DNA of 64,000 nucleotides from Luteithermobacter gelatinilyticus (GCF_005849285.1 NZ_CP040517.1:2610501-2674500), one strand, 5' to 3'; counted from the first letter of the stretch, positions 35,869 through 44,949 are shown. Numbers and translations are program-made. The notes: generated by a model from the letters alone, not told the origin.

Positions 35869-38138
35869 GCACAACCAACCTGGAAAAACACTATCCGGTC
35901 GATCATTTTGTGGTCGAAGGGCTGCATTGCCCCTCTTGCATCCGAGAGATTGAGGGTACCCTGCGCAAAAATCCCGCCATTCGTCATGCCCGGGTCAATC
36001 TCACGACCCAGCGGCTGGCCGTGGAATGGGCCAATGACGACGGCCCATCCGACAGAACGGCCTCCCCCAGCCGCACAGATGTCGTGATCGGAACCCTGAA
36101 AGATCTTGGATTCCGTGCCTTCCTGTTTCGGGACGATCCGGCCCTGAAACAGGCGGACCAGGAAAGCAAGATGCTGCTCAAGGCCATGGCCGTGGCCGGC
36201 TTTGCCATGGCCAACGTGATGCTGCTGTCGGTATCGGTCTGGTCCGGCGTGGTGACCGACATGGATGAAGGCACCCGGTTGCTAATGCACTGGCTGTCAG
36301 CGTTAATTGTATTGCCCGCCGCCGCCTATGCGGGTCTACCCTTTTACCGATCCGCTTGGGGGGCCATCAAAAATCGCAGCCTGAATATGGATGTGCCCAT
36401 TTCACTGGCCGTGATCCTCGCTGCTGGCATGAGCCTGTTTGAAACGATTCAGGGGGCAGTACATACCTATTATGACGCGGCGGTCATGTTGTTGTTTTTC
36501 CTGCTGATCGGCCGCTATCTGGACCGCAAGATGCGCCAGCATGCCCGGTCGGTAGCGCAGAACCTGATGTCATACCGGGCCCACCGGGCCACCGTGGTGC
36601 AGGAGGATGGGGAGACGGAGAACCTGCCGGTGGAAATGCTGAGCCCCGGCCAGACGGTGCGCATCATGCCCGGCGAACGTATCCCCGTGGATGGCATTGT
36701 GACCCGCGGCCTTTCGGACATTGACACCAGCCTGGTGACCGGTGAGACTCTGCCCTCCAAGGCGGAAACCGATACAAAGGTGTTCGCCGGCACCATGAAT
36801 CTGAGCGGTGCCCTGGACGTAAAAGTCACTGCACTGAGCGGGGAAACCCTGCTGGATGAAATTATCCGGCTGATGGAGGTTGCCGAACAGGGCCGGGCCA
36901 AATATGTGCGTCTGGCCGACAAAGCGGCGCAGGTCTATGCCCCCGTGGTTCATCTCCTGGCGCTTTTAACCTTTGTCGGCTGGATGATCTTCAGCAGCGT
37001 CGGCTGGGAACAGTCGCTGATTACCGCCATTTCCGTGTTGATCATCACCTGTCCCTGCGCGCTGGGCCTGGCCGTGCCGGTGGTACAGGTGGTCGCCTCC
37101 AGCTTGTTGTTTAAATCCGGTATTTTGGTCAAGGCCGCTGACGGGTTGGAACGGCTGGCGGAGATCGACACTGTGGTATTTGACAAAACCGGCACGCTGA
37201 CCCTGGGCCAGCCGGAACTGGCCAATGGTGATGATGTTGCGCCCGCACATCTGGAACTTGCCGCCAGCCTCGCCAAAAGTTCCAGTCATCCATTATGCCG
37301 GGCCCTGATTGTGGCCTGCCATGAACGGGACATCCCCACCATCGCCACCGACAGCCCCCTGCATGAGGAAGCCGGCATGGGTCTGAAAGCCGTGATTGAC
37401 GGCCGGGAAGTACGGCTTGGCAACCGCGACTGGTGCGGCATTCCCGCAGACCAGATAGACAATACCCGCTACAGTGAATTATGGCTGGCCGTTGAGGGCG
37501 AAGAGCCCGTCTTTCTTGCCTTCCAGGATCGCCTGCGCCGGGACGCCCGTGACGTGGTGACCTGGCTCCGGAATGACGGCCTTAAGATTATCCTGCTGAG
37601 CGGCGATCGCGAGGAAGTGGTACGGGACGCGGCAAGAGACCTGGGCATTGACGACTGGCAGGCCGGCTGCAAGCCCCAAGACAAGATCCGGGTCCTGGAG
37701 GACCTCAAGACGCGTGGCCGCAAGGTGCTGATGGTGGGCGACGGCCTGAATGATGCGCCGGCCTTGAGTGCCGCCCATGTGTCCATTTCCCCGTCCACCG
37801 CGGCGGATGTAAGCCAGACAGCCGCAGATTTTGTGTTCCAGTCCCAAAAACTGGAAAGTCTGGTGCGCACATTGCAGGTCTCCCGTCACAGCCGCCGGCT
37901 GGTGTTTGTCAATTTCGCCTTTGCCGCACTTTACAATGTGGTGGCGGTGCCGTTTGCCGCCGCTGGGTATCTGGAACCGCTTTATGCGGCGCTGGCCATG
38001 TCCGGCTCATCCATAGTGGTGACCGCCAACGCGCTCCGGCTCAATCTGGCGAAACTCTACACCAGCCCGACGCCGGCGGCCCCGATCCAGGCAGATTCCC
38101 CCCGGCCTTCCCCGGCCTCCGCGCCGGAACAGGCCTAA
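35865..38138 (+). CDS. ccoI: CcoI/FixI copper-translocating P-type ATPase
   Basis: A 757-residue CopA2-type P1B ATPase. The N-terminal metal-binding domain has HCPSC (C22, C25), the membrane copper site is C396-P-C398, the phosphorylated Asp is D440 in DKTGT, and the hinge motif is GDGLND (625-630). CopA2-type ATPases move Cu+ slowly to the periplasm for CuB insertion into CcoN rather than for detoxification. The C-terminal 25 residues are Pro/Ala/Ser-rich. Position between ccoH and ccoS is canonical. Confidence 0.96.
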   Translation: MSTTNLEKHYPVDHFVVEGLHCPSCIREIEGTLRKNPAIRHARVNLTTQRLAVEWANDDGPSDRTASPSRTDVVIGTLKDLGFRAFLFRDDPALKQADQESKMLLKAMAVAGFAMANVMLLSVSVWSGVVTDMDEGTRLLMHWLSALIVLPAAAYAGLPFYRSAWGAIKNRSLNMDVPISLAVILAAGMSLFETIQGAVHTYYDAAVMLLFFLLIGRYLDRKMRQHARSVAQNLMSYRAHRATVVQEDGETENLPVEMLSPGQTVRIMPGERIPVDGIVTRGLSDIDTSLVTGETLPSKAETDTKVFAGTMNLSGALDVKVTALSGETLLDEIIRLMEVAEQGRAKYVRLADKAAQVYAPVVHLLALLTFVGWMIFSSVGWEQSLITAISVLIITCPCALGLAVPVVQVVASSLLFKSGILVKAADGLERLAEIDTVVFDKTGTLTLGQPELANGDDVAPAHLELAASLAKSSSHPLCRALIVACHERDIPTIATDSPLHEEAGMGLKAVIDGREVRLGNRDWCGIPADQIDNTRYSELWLAVEGEEPVFLAFQDRLRRDARDVVTWLRNDGLKIILLSGDREEVVRDAARDLGIDDWQAGCKPQDKIRVLEDLKTRGRKVLMVGDGLNDAPALSAAHVSISPSTAADVSQTAADFVFQSQKLESLVRTLQVSRHSRRLVFVNFAFAALYNVVAVPFAAAGYLEPLYAALAMSGSSIVVTANALRLNLAKLYTSPTPAAPIQADSPRPSPASAPEQA

Positions 38139-38178
38139 AGGGGGAACGCCGGATGGAGAGCCTGATGGAGAAAATGTG

Positions 38179-38442
38179 ATGGACATCATCATTTACCTGA
38201 TTCCGATTGCCCTGTTTCTGGGACTGGTGGGGCTGGGCGCGTTCCTGTGGTCCCTCAAAAGCGGCCAATATGACGATCTCGACGGCGCCAGCTACCGGGC
38301 GCTGTTCGAAGAAGACGACATGGCCGCAGAACAGCAAGGGAAAGAGGATAAGTTGTCCAAAACTAATGGCATCGAAGATAACGGGACAGGCAAAAACCAG
38401 GGCAAAACACTGCCTCCCTCTCACTCCTCCCCATCCCAGTAA
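38179..38442 (+). CDS. ccoS: CcoS/FixS cbb3 oxidase maturation protein
   Basis: An 87-residue single-helix protein. It starts at ATG 38179 with GGAG 9 bases upstream (an adjacent GTG is less likely). The membrane helix (IIIYLIPIALFLGLVGLGAFLW) is followed by the family motif LKSGQYDDLDGASYRALFEED. The family usually ends soon after this; here a hydrophilic tail of about 35 residues, rich in Lys, Gly, Asn and Ser, follows. It is required for heme and copper insertion into cbb3. Its 3' end overlaps the convergent cupin gene by 22 bp. Confidence 0.92.
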   Translation: MDIIIYLIPIALFLGLVGLGAFLWSLKSGQYDDLDGASYRALFEEDDMAAEQQGKEDKLSKTNGIEDNGTGKNQGKTLPPSHSSPSQ

Positions 38443-38945
38443 CCTGCGTCCTGTGGATAAAAGAAACGGGTCATGGTGCGCTTTTTCGGATCGCCGCCAG
38501 GGGCAATGCCGGCGAGGATACCGATCTTGCCACTGTCGGGATAGACGGCTACTTCTGGCTCCTTCATCGTGGATATACACAGATACACCAGATCCTTGTC
38601 CGAGCTGTTCCAGACCTGATGGGCATGATCAGCGCCGCGCCTGAGCGCCACATAGTCACCCGCCCGGATCGGCACCTGCTGATCTGCGTAAATCAGTGTG
38701 CCTTTCCCCTCCAGCACAAAGATGGCTTCCTCATTGGTCAAATGATAATGTTTCGGAAACGCCTTTTTGCCTGGCGGCTGACGATACAGCGAACTGCCCA
38801 GTTCCTCGGCCCCGCTGGCCATAGTGAAGGATTTGCGGAAATAATGATAGGCCGCACCGTGCCGCACCTCTTCCCAGTTCAGGTCCGCTGCATTCACCAC
38901 ATTGTCTGGACGTTTTTTGCCGTCCGAAGCCGCTGATTTGTTCAT
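38421..38945 (-). CDS. Cupin-domain protein
   Basis: A 174-residue soluble protein with one cupin barrel. Cupin motif 1 is PGKKAFPKHYHLTNEEAIFVLEG, with metal-ligand His and Glu residues, and motif 2 is YVALRRGADHAHQVWNSS. Phosphomannose isomerase-like cupins of this type bind sugars or metal; no enzyme activity can be assigned. The N-terminal KRPDNVVNAADLNWEEV segment is typical of the subgroup. The 3' end overlaps ccoS by 22 bp on the opposite strand. Confidence 0.88.
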   Translation of the reverse strand: MNKSAASDGKKRPDNVVNAADLNWEEVRHGAAYHYFRKSFTMASGAEELGSSLYRQPPGKKAFPKHYHLTNEEAIFVLEGKGTLIYADQQVPIRAGDYVALRRGADHAHQVWNSSDKDLVYLCISTMKEPEVAVYPDSGKIGILAGIAPGGDPKKRTMTRFFYPQDAGYWDGEE

Positions 38946-39132
38946 CCTTCGCTCCCCTGTTTCCCCCGGTTATCCCCTCTTTGCCCCCTACGGGCTTTCC
39001 TTGATGAAAAATATCCTTTAAAACAGATCAAGAGATGAGAGAGTATAGGGGGCAGGTCCAGATCCGGGCAAGGCCAAATTCAAGCCCATAATTCAGGCAA
39101 AATTCAGGCCCCATACATTCAGGAGAAACAAG

Positions 39133-39948
39133 ATGACCGATATCAGCGTAGGCGTTGTGGGATGTGGCGGCCGCATGGGCCAGGCTCTGGTCAGGGAGGT
39201 TCTGGACAACCCGCGGACCGTCCTTTCCGGAGGCACGGAACGCTCGGACAGCCCGCTGATCGGCAAGCCGCTGCGCCATCCCGCCACCGGTGAGGAAACC
39301 ATTCTGAAGATCACCGATGACGCGGAACACCTGTTTAAGGTTTCTGACGTGGTGATTGACTTTACCTGCCCCACTGCGACCAACCTGCACGCCAGTTTCG
39401 CCGCGCGGCACAAGACCGCTCATGTGATCGGCACCACGGGCCTGTCAGAAGAGGATGAGGCCGCCATCTATCAGGCGGCCGGCACCGTGCCGGTGGTTTA
39501 TGCCTCCAATTTTTCCTTCGGCGTTAATCTGCTGTTTTATCTCACGCGGCTTGCCGCCGGTATTCTAGACGAGGATTTCGACATTGAAATCCTGGAAATG
39601 CATCACCGCCACAAGGTGGATGCCCCCAGCGGCACGGCGCTCAGCCTGGGCAAGGCGGCGGCGGCCGGACGCGGCGTCAATCTTGCGGAAGTCTCAGAAC
39701 GGGCCCGCGACGGCATCACCGGTGAGCGCGGCCGCGGCTCTATCGGTTTCGCGGTACTGCGCGGCGGCAACGTGCCCGGGGAACATGTGGTCAGCTTTAA
39801 CGCCGATGATGAGCGGATCGAACTGACACACAAGGCCGGCGACCGGGCCATTTTCGCCCGCGGCGCCGTCAAGGCCGCCATCTGGGCGCTGGAGCGGGGC
39901 GAAGGCCTGTATGACATGTTCGACGTGCTCGGCCTGCCGAAAGAATAG
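39133..39948 (+). CDS. dapB: 4-hydroxy-tetrahydrodipicolinate reductase
   Basis: A 271-residue NAD(P)H enzyme of the diaminopimelate/lysine pathway. The nucleotide-binding loop is VGVVGCGGRMGQALV at residues 6-20, followed by DFTCPTATNLHA and GTTGL. The catalytic HHRHKVDAPSGTAL block, with its conserved His and Lys, lies near residue 160. An AGGAG site precedes the ATG. It appears to be a single-gene unit; a REPIN-like element lies downstream. Confidence 0.96.
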   Translation: MTDISVGVVGCGGRMGQALVREVLDNPRTVLSGGTERSDSPLIGKPLRHPATGEETILKITDDAEHLFKVSDVVIDFTCPTATNLHASFAARHKTAHVIGTTGLSEEDEAAIYQAAGTVPVVYASNFSFGVNLLFYLTRLAAGILDEDFDIEILEMHHRHKVDAPSGTALSLGKAAAAGRGVNLAEVSERARDGITGERGRGSIGFAVLRGGNVPGEHVVSFNADDERIELTHKAGDRAIFARGAVKAAIWALERGEGLYDMFDVLGLPKE

Positions 39949-39993
39949 CCTGCGGCACGTCATCGGTTAAGAAGTTTTCCCGCACCCCCTCCG

Positions 39994-40129
39994 AGGAAAA
40001 ACGGGGAGAAAAACGAAAAACGAAAACGGGGACAGTATACTATTTAATTGAGAACGGAATGAATAAGATTATAAATAGTATACTGTCCCCGTTTTCGCCG
40101 TTTTCCTGTCCCCGTTTCTCTTTTTCCAG
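39994..40129. mobile_element. REPIN/MITE-like inverted repeat, GGGGACAGTATACT type
   Basis: A perfect 26-bp inverted repeat: 40021-40046 (CGAAAACGGGGACAGTATAC, then TATTTA) and its exact complement at 40072-40097, with a 25-nt AT-rich loop. Weaker complementarity (GGAAAAACGGGGAG outside, matching CCCCGTTTCTCTTTTTCC) extends the structure to about 39994-40129. The GGGGACAGTATACT end resembles extragenic repeats mobilised by REP-associated tyrosine transposases (RAYT), but no transposase lies nearby. It sits between convergent genes. Confidence 0.75.
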
Positions 40130-40134
40130 AACAT

Positions 40135-40527
40135 TTATCCATACAAAACCAGGCCGGCGACATAGGGGGCCACAAGGTTCACCAGCAACACCACCAGCCA
40201 TAGTCGCCCTTCCCAAAGTTTGTAATCAAGACCCAGACGGGTCCAAGGAAGTTTGCGGATAAAGCGGAAAAACACCACCTCGAAAATCACGGTGGCCAGA
40301 ACCCATATAACCCCGGTCTTGAGCGCGTTGACAGGCCATTGGGCCGCACCGGAACGATCCATGACGAACCATGCCACCCCAGCCGTAGCCGCCATCAGCA
40401 CCACGCTTTTATAAAGGTGGTTGACATATTCCCCAAAGCGGCGCTCGATAAGAACCTGGCCCAGAATCCCGTTGATTACAGCCACGCCCAAAAGGATACA
40501 CCAGCCCCAGAAAATCCACACGATCAT
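40135..40527 (-). CDS. Integral membrane protein, unknown
   Basis: A 130-residue protein with four hydrophobic segments: WIFWGWCILLGVAVINGIL, SVVLMAATAGVAWFVM, TGVIWVLATVIFEVVFF, and LWLVVLLVNLVAPYVAGLVL. Short loops hold RRFGEYVNHLY and KLPWTRLGLDYKLWEGR, which look conserved in character. No enzyme motif is visible. Its stop codon is 5 bp beyond the REPIN-like repeat. I do not recognise the family. Confidence 0.75.
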   Translation of the reverse strand: MIVWIFWGWCILLGVAVINGILGQVLIERRFGEYVNHLYKSVVLMAATAGVAWFVMDRSGAAQWPVNALKTGVIWVLATVIFEVVFFRFIRKLPWTRLGLDYKLWEGRLWLVVLLVNLVAPYVAGLVLYG

Positions 40528-40642
40528 CCCTCAAAAAATCCCCTAACTCTCTCTTGATTCATATTTTGACGCGATCCGCACTGCGTAATCCGCCCTTGTT
40601 GTTGGCATCATTCATCAGCCATACCGCAGATTTTTGATCAAC

Positions 40643-41236
40643 TTATGACAGCCCCGCCCCGGACGATACCAGGCGTTCGGCCACCGGCGCGGTCTTATAG
40701 GCCCTAAGCGCCTTTTTCAGTTCGCCCAAGACTTCCCGCCGTTCCTGCTGCGTCAGAAAGGTACCGATGAACAATCCCCGGCCATGAGACGTCACAAGAA
40801 TGTGTTTTTCCCGGAACGTGGCCGCATCTTGCGCCCTGTATTGCAAATTCACATTGACCCAGTATGGATTGAACGACCAGCTTTGTTCGCTTCCCTTATG
40901 GTCAATGCGCCGGACCAAAAGCTCATCCCCGGCCAGACGGACCTGTTCAACACAGTTTCCCGAGCGGTAGTTGAGCTTGAAAGCGCCGTAAATCAGCAGC
41001 ACATCCAGCCCCATAAACCCGAACACCGGCCATGCCCCACGCAGGAAAAAAAACGCCCCTACCGAAAAACTCACCAACGCGACCAGACTCATCAGAATGA
41101 CAAAGCCTCTGGGACTGAGGGAGCGGTGCGGATACAAAACCGCATCAAACCACACCCGCGTCCCGGGCGGGGGCGGCACGGCGGGAGAAGGCGGGGATGT
41201 TTCCGCAGACGGGGGGTATGTCTTTTTTTGTGCCAT
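40643..41236 (-). CDS. DUF2244 family membrane protein
   Basis: A 197-residue protein starting at ATG 41236 (MAQKKTYPPSAETSPP); a longer frame to 41368 would run into the nth start and is rejected. A Pro-rich N-terminus is followed by FDAVLYPHRSLSPRGFVILM, two membrane helices (VALVSFSVGAFFFLRG, FGFMGLDVLLIYGAFKL), then a cytoplasmic beta-rich domain with SWSFNPYWVNVNL. This is the DUF2244 layout, common in alphaproteobacteria and often found beside nth, as here (divergent, 90 bp). The function is unknown. Confidence 0.87.
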   Translation of the reverse strand: MAQKKTYPPSAETSPPSPAVPPPPGTRVWFDAVLYPHRSLSPRGFVILMSLVALVSFSVGAFFFLRGAWPVFGFMGLDVLLIYGAFKLNYRSGNCVEQVRLAGDELLVRRIDHKGSEQSWSFNPYWVNVNLQYRAQDAATFREKHILVTSHGRGLFIGTFLTQQERREVLGELKKALRAYKTAPVAERLVSSGAGLS

Positions 41237-41326
41237 AAGAACAGTATAGCCCTCTTCCCTTCCCTCTCCAACCCCGTTAATATCCGCCTTTATCCTGAAC
41301 CGACCATAAAAGCAGCCGGCAAACAC

Positions 41327-41971
41327 ATGAACAAAAAAGATATTCACGAATTTTTCGCCCGCCTTCACGCCCGGGATCCGGAACCCAAGGGAGAGCTGAA
41401 CTACACCAATCCCTATACCCTACTGGTAGCTGTCGCCCTGTCCGCCCAGGCTACGGATGTGGGGGTGAACAAAGCCACCAAAGATTTGTTCAAAGTGGTC
41501 TCTACCCCTCAGCAGATGCTGGAACTGGGGGAAGAACGGCTCAAGGGCTATATCAAAACCATCGGCCTGTATAATTCAAAGGCCGCCAATATCATAAAGG
41601 CGGCACGGGTATTGGTAGAAGACTATGACGGGGAAGTCCCCCAAAGGCGTGAAGATCTGGAGAAACTGCCGGGTGTGGGGCGCAAGACCGCCAATGTGGT
41701 GCTCAATATCGCCTTTGGCCAGCCGACCATCGCTGTGGACACCCATATTTTCCGGGTCTGCAACCGGACGGGCCTCGCCCCGGGAAAAACCCCATTGGCG
41801 GTGGAAAAAAAGCTGGAAGAAGTGGTGCCCAAGGAATTTGCCCTGCACGCCCATCACTGGCTGATCCTGCACGGTCGTTATATCTGTAAGGCGCGCAAAC
41901 CTAATTGTCCGGTATGCCCGGTTGAGGATCTGTGCCGTTATCCCCAGAAGACGGTCGTTGAGGAAGCGTAA
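41327..41971 (+). CDS. nth: Endonuclease III (DNA glycosylase/AP lyase)
   Basis: A 214-residue base-excision repair enzyme that removes oxidised pyrimidines. The helix-hairpin-helix is LPGVGRKTANVVLN with the catalytic lysine K120, and the catalytic Asp is D138 (AVDTHIF). The [4Fe-4S] cluster is C187-x6-C194-x2-C197-x5-C203. I start it at ATG 41327, since the upstream open frame belongs to the antisense of DUF2244. The last 71 bp overlap the convergent lipoprotein gene. Confidence 0.96.
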   Translation: MNKKDIHEFFARLHARDPEPKGELNYTNPYTLLVAVALSAQATDVGVNKATKDLFKVVSTPQQMLELGEERLKGYIKTIGLYNSKAANIIKAARVLVEDYDGEVPQRREDLEKLPGVGRKTANVVLNIAFGQPTIAVDTHIFRVCNRTGLAPGKTPLAVEKKLEEVVPKEFALHAHHWLILHGRYICKARKPNCPVCPVEDLCRYPQKTVVEEA

Positions 41972-42455
41972 AATTGCCGGCTTTCAGCCGTTCCTTGTCC
42001 ACATGGCTGTCAATGCAGGCATCCGGGGAGACGGTGGGATTGACGCTTTGCAGGTCAACCGCATGGCTGTTGACATAATCGAGCTGAAGATCCCCGTTTT
42101 CGTTTTCATAAAAGAACAGGTGCGAGATGCACTGGGGGCTTTTATACATCCAGACCTCGGCCTGTTTTTCCCGGCGACGCAGGTCCGGTTCGCCAAAAAT
42201 AACCTCTATGGTCGCCGGCGTAAGCCCCAGAATATTTTCCAGTCCAAACAACGGTGCCGGATCAGGTTCTTGTGTCACAGAGGGCACCGCCGCCTGTAGC
42301 GTTTCAGGAACGGGGGCAGGCGCGGAAACGGTTTCGGCCCGGTCTGCTGCGCAGCCCGCCAGTCCCCCCGCAAACCCCATCGCCACCATCAGGACGAAAA
42401 GCCTGAACAATACTTCCTGTCTGATCTCTGCCTGTCTGATCTCTGTAATGTTCAT
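41901..42455 (-). CDS. Lipoprotein with a BamE/SmpA-like domain (tentative)
   Basis: A 184-residue lipoprotein with lipobox LAGCAAD. The mature domain contains LFGLENILGLTPATIEVIFGEPDLRRREKQAEVWMYKSPQCISHLFFY, a pattern of sequence (gly-leu loop, GxP, then WxY) seen in BamE-like small outer-membrane lipoproteins, but I cannot confirm it. The start at 42455 overlaps the upstream gene stop (ATGA). The leader contains an in-frame 15-bp duplication giving EIRQAEIRQ. Its 3' 71 bp overlap nth on the opposite strand, an unusual amount; the final 25 residues are low complexity. Confidence 0.75.
   Translation of the reverse strand: MNITEIRQAEIRQEVLFRLFVLMVAMGFAGGLAGCAADRAETVSAPAPVPETLQAAVPSVTQEPDPAPLFGLENILGLTPATIEVIFGEPDLRRREKQAEVWMYKSPQCISHLFFYENENGDLQLDYVNSHAVDLQSVNPTVSPDACIDSHVDKERLKAGNFTLPQRPSSGDNGTDPQPGIPDN
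42416..42445. repeat. 15-bp in-frame tandem duplication
   Basis: CCTGTCTGATCTCTG occurs at 42416-42430 and 42431-42445, in the N-terminal region of the lipoprotein gene, and adds five codons without a frameshift. Confidence 0.93.
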
Positions 42456-43207
42456 TCTATATCCGTTTTTGGCGTTACCCTGTCTGCGGAAAACTCCGGC
42501 GCAGCCGCACCCCCCGCTGTCCGCGCCCGCAGGGTCAGATGAAAAATATGGCAGATGATGGCCACCGACAGGATCGGTGCCGCCAGATTGACGATTGGTA
42601 TGGTAAACAACACCGTCATCAACAAACCGGACAACAACACATAGCCGCGAATGGCCCGGCGGTGATACCCCGCCTCGCGAATGCCCAGATGCCGCACCGC
42701 CACCATTTCATAATACCCCCAACCCAGAAGATAACCGTTCAGGAGGTAAAAAATCAGAAGCGGCACAAAAGGCATCCAGAAAAACGCGATATAAAGTGGA
42801 ATGACTAGAATGTTAAGCACAATGATCAGCACAGCCAGACGGACCGCCAGATAAGTCAGATGGCCCATACCCAACCGTTTCCCCGCCTTGCGTTCAGGGT
42901 AATAGCGATACTCCACCGCATCCACCACATCATCCAGAAAAATGGATACAAAAATAGTGGAAATCGGGGGAAAGAAAATGCCCGCCAGCCAGAAGAACAC
43001 CAGCCCGAACACCCACTCAAACAGGCTGTTCAGCCAATCCCAGTCAAAATTGAGATAGGGAACTTCATCCTTGAGCAGGATGACCAGAAAAAATGTCACA
43101 ATGACGGCCACGATGGTGGTTAGCATGCCCAGAAGAAAGACACGCAAAAAAGCGGGGTCGAACAGCTGAGACAGCGTTCTTTCCAGTGATGCTACAAGAT
43201 ATCGCAC
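42452..43207 (-). CDS. CysZ/EI24-family membrane protein
   Basis: A 251-residue membrane protein with about six hydrophobic segments. It opens with RYLVASLERTLSQLFDPAFLRV, the typical EI24 start, so I use GTG 43207 (AGGA about 8 bases upstream) rather than TTG 43249. The conserved loop DVVDAVEYRYYP is present. Members of the family include the sulfate transporter CysZ; sulfate transport is possible but not shown. It overlaps the lipoprotein gene by 4 bp. Confidence 0.85.
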   Translation of the reverse strand: MRYLVASLERTLSQLFDPAFLRVFLLGMLTTIVAVIVTFFLVILLKDEVPYLNFDWDWLNSLFEWVFGLVFFWLAGIFFPPISTIFVSIFLDDVVDAVEYRYYPERKAGKRLGMGHLTYLAVRLAVLIIVLNILVIPLYIAFFWMPFVPLLIFYLLNGYLLGWGYYEMVAVRHLGIREAGYHRRAIRGYVLLSGLLMTVLFTIPIVNLAAPILSVAIICHIFHLTLRARTAGGAAAPEFSADRVTPKTDIE

Positions 43208-43485
43208 AATCCGGTCCTGTTTTTGTCGCCCCCTACCCTTCCTGAGCAAAATATGGGATGTTCAGGTCAAAAGACAAGGTGTTTTTATTTTCCTTTCCCC
43301 GTGAGAAGGAGAACATCGCTCTGCGATCGGTATTTTCCCTTTTTCATGCCCCTGCTTTCCCTGTCTCTGCTTTTCATATCCCTGTCGCTCAGACCAGGAA
43401 TATTGTTTCCATCCCACAAATCTGCCGCACAAGACTTTAAACCTGCTAAAAAATCTTATACTGTGCCCCAAACAAGGAGTTCTGC

Positions 43486-44496
43486 ATGAAAACAAAATAC
43501 GACGTTCTGGGGATTGGAAACGCCATTGTGGATATTCTGACCCATGTGGAAGAAGAATTCCTGATCCGCGAAGGACTCACCAAAGGCAGCATGCAACTGG
43601 TGGACGAGCCGACCGCCGCGACGCTGTATGACAAGCTGGGGCAGGCCATCGAATGTTCCGGCGGGTCCGCTGCGAACACCGTAGCTGGTCTCGCCGCACT
43701 CGGCAGCCGCACCGCCTTTATCGGCAAGGTGCGCAATGATCAGCTGGGCCGCATTTTTCGTCACGATATTCAGGCTTTGGGAGCGGATTTTCCCACCCCT
43801 GCGGCTGAGAACGGCCCGACGACCGCCTATTGTCAGGTGTTGGTAACTCCGGATGCGGAACGCACCATGTGTACGTATCTCGGCGCCTGCGTGAATCTCA
43901 CCGAAACCGATATTGACCCGGATCTGGTTCAGAATGCCGCCATCACCTATTTGGAAGGGTATCTGTGGGATCCTGATGCCGCCAAGGCCGCTTTCCGCAA
44001 AGCGATTCGCCTGGCCCATCAGGCCGGGGGCAAAGTCGCCCTCAGCCTGTCGGATCCGTTCTGTGTCACCCGACACAAAGAGGAATTTCTCTCCCTGGTG
44101 AAAGAGGATATTGATATTCTTTTTGCCAATGAAGAGGAAATCCTCACGCTATACGGAACCCGCGATCTGGACGAAGCCAGCCACCGGGCGCGGGAAGATT
44201 GTGACATCGCCGTGATTACCCGCAGCGAAAAAGGCTGCCGCATTGTAAATGGCGGAAATGGCGGCAACCTGCTGGACATTGCAGCCCGGCCGGTCCACGC
44301 CCTTGTGGACACCACCGGTGCCGGAGACATGTTTGCCGCCGGATTTCTCTATGGGCTTACCCGGGGAGATGACCTTGCCACCTGTGGGCGTATGGGTAAT
44401 CTTCTGGCCGGCGAGGTCATCACCCATCTGGGCGCACGCCCAGATATTGACCTCAAAAGCTTTCTGGATGAAAATCTGGAGAATAATTTAGCGTAA
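43486..44496 (+). CDS. PfkB-family carbohydrate kinase, adenosine kinase-like
   Basis: A 336-residue ribokinase-fold enzyme. GSAANTVAGLAALGSRTAFIGKV is the PfkB signature 1 region, and DTTGAGDMFAAGFLYGLTRG (about residues 269-288) is signature 2, with the catalytic Asp. Proteins of this subgroup in alphaproteobacteria are annotated as adenosine kinase, phosphorylating adenosine to AMP with ATP. Sequence alone does not exclude another sugar or nucleoside. AAGGAG precedes the ATG. Confidence 0.88.
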   Translation: MKTKYDVLGIGNAIVDILTHVEEEFLIREGLTKGSMQLVDEPTAATLYDKLGQAIECSGGSAANTVAGLAALGSRTAFIGKVRNDQLGRIFRHDIQALGADFPTPAAENGPTTAYCQVLVTPDAERTMCTYLGACVNLTETDIDPDLVQNAAITYLEGYLWDPDAAKAAFRKAIRLAHQAGGKVALSLSDPFCVTRHKEEFLSLVKEDIDILFANEEEILTLYGTRDLDEASHRAREDCDIAVITRSEKGCRIVNGGNGGNLLDIAARPVHALVDTTGAGDMFAAGFLYGLTRGDDLATCGRMGNLLAGEVITHLGARPDIDLKSFLDENLENNLA

Positions 44497-44510
44497 AGGA
44501 CGCTCAAAAG

Positions 44511-44915
44511 ATGTTCAAAACTTCTGCGATTATCCTGGCTTCCACATTGATCTTGGGCAGTGTCAGCACGGCGGCGCTGGCCGATTGCACCTTTCCGAAA
44601 AGACCGGAAATTCCCGACGGCACCACAGTCAGCAAAGAAGACCTGATGGCCACCATCCGGGAATTCAAAAACCGCTTCCAGCCGGCCGTCAAGGACTTTC
44701 AGCGATGTATTGAAAATGAAAAGGCCATTGTCGGCGATCTTGCCACCGAGGATCAGATTGCCGAATGGGACGCCAAATATAACGCCGCCTATGAGATTGA
44801 AGCACGCCTGGCCAACCAATTAAACGAAACCATTCGCGCCTTCAAGGCCCGCCAGGCCAAAGACAAAGCCAAAGATAAGGCCAGCGATAGCCCCGGCAAG
44901 CAAGGCAGCCAATAA
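44511..44915 (+). CDS. Small secreted protein, helical, unknown
   Basis: A 134-residue exported protein with a signal peptide (about 1-24, AALAD) and a mature helical domain with two cysteines (DCTFPKRPEIPDGTT and FQRCIENEKA). It ends in a Lys/Asp/Ala-rich tail (KAKDKAKDKASDSPG). It follows the kinase gene by 14 bp and probably shares its transcript. The presence of one disulfide is possible. The family is unknown to me. Confidence 0.72.
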   Translation: MFKTSAIILASTLILGSVSTAALADCTFPKRPEIPDGTTVSKEDLMATIREFKNRFQPAVKDFQRCIENEKAIVGDLATEDQIAEWDAKYNAAYEIEARLANQLNETIRAFKARQAKDKAKDKASDSPGKQGSQ

Positions 44916-44949
44916 AGCTGGCGATGAGGGCAACATCCGGCGCCTGGAC

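Noticed and set aside
40784-41326. Open frame continuous with nth on its 5' side
   Set aside because: It is antisense to DUF2244, with unlikely composition. Endonuclease III begins at MNKKDIHEFF, ATG 41327.
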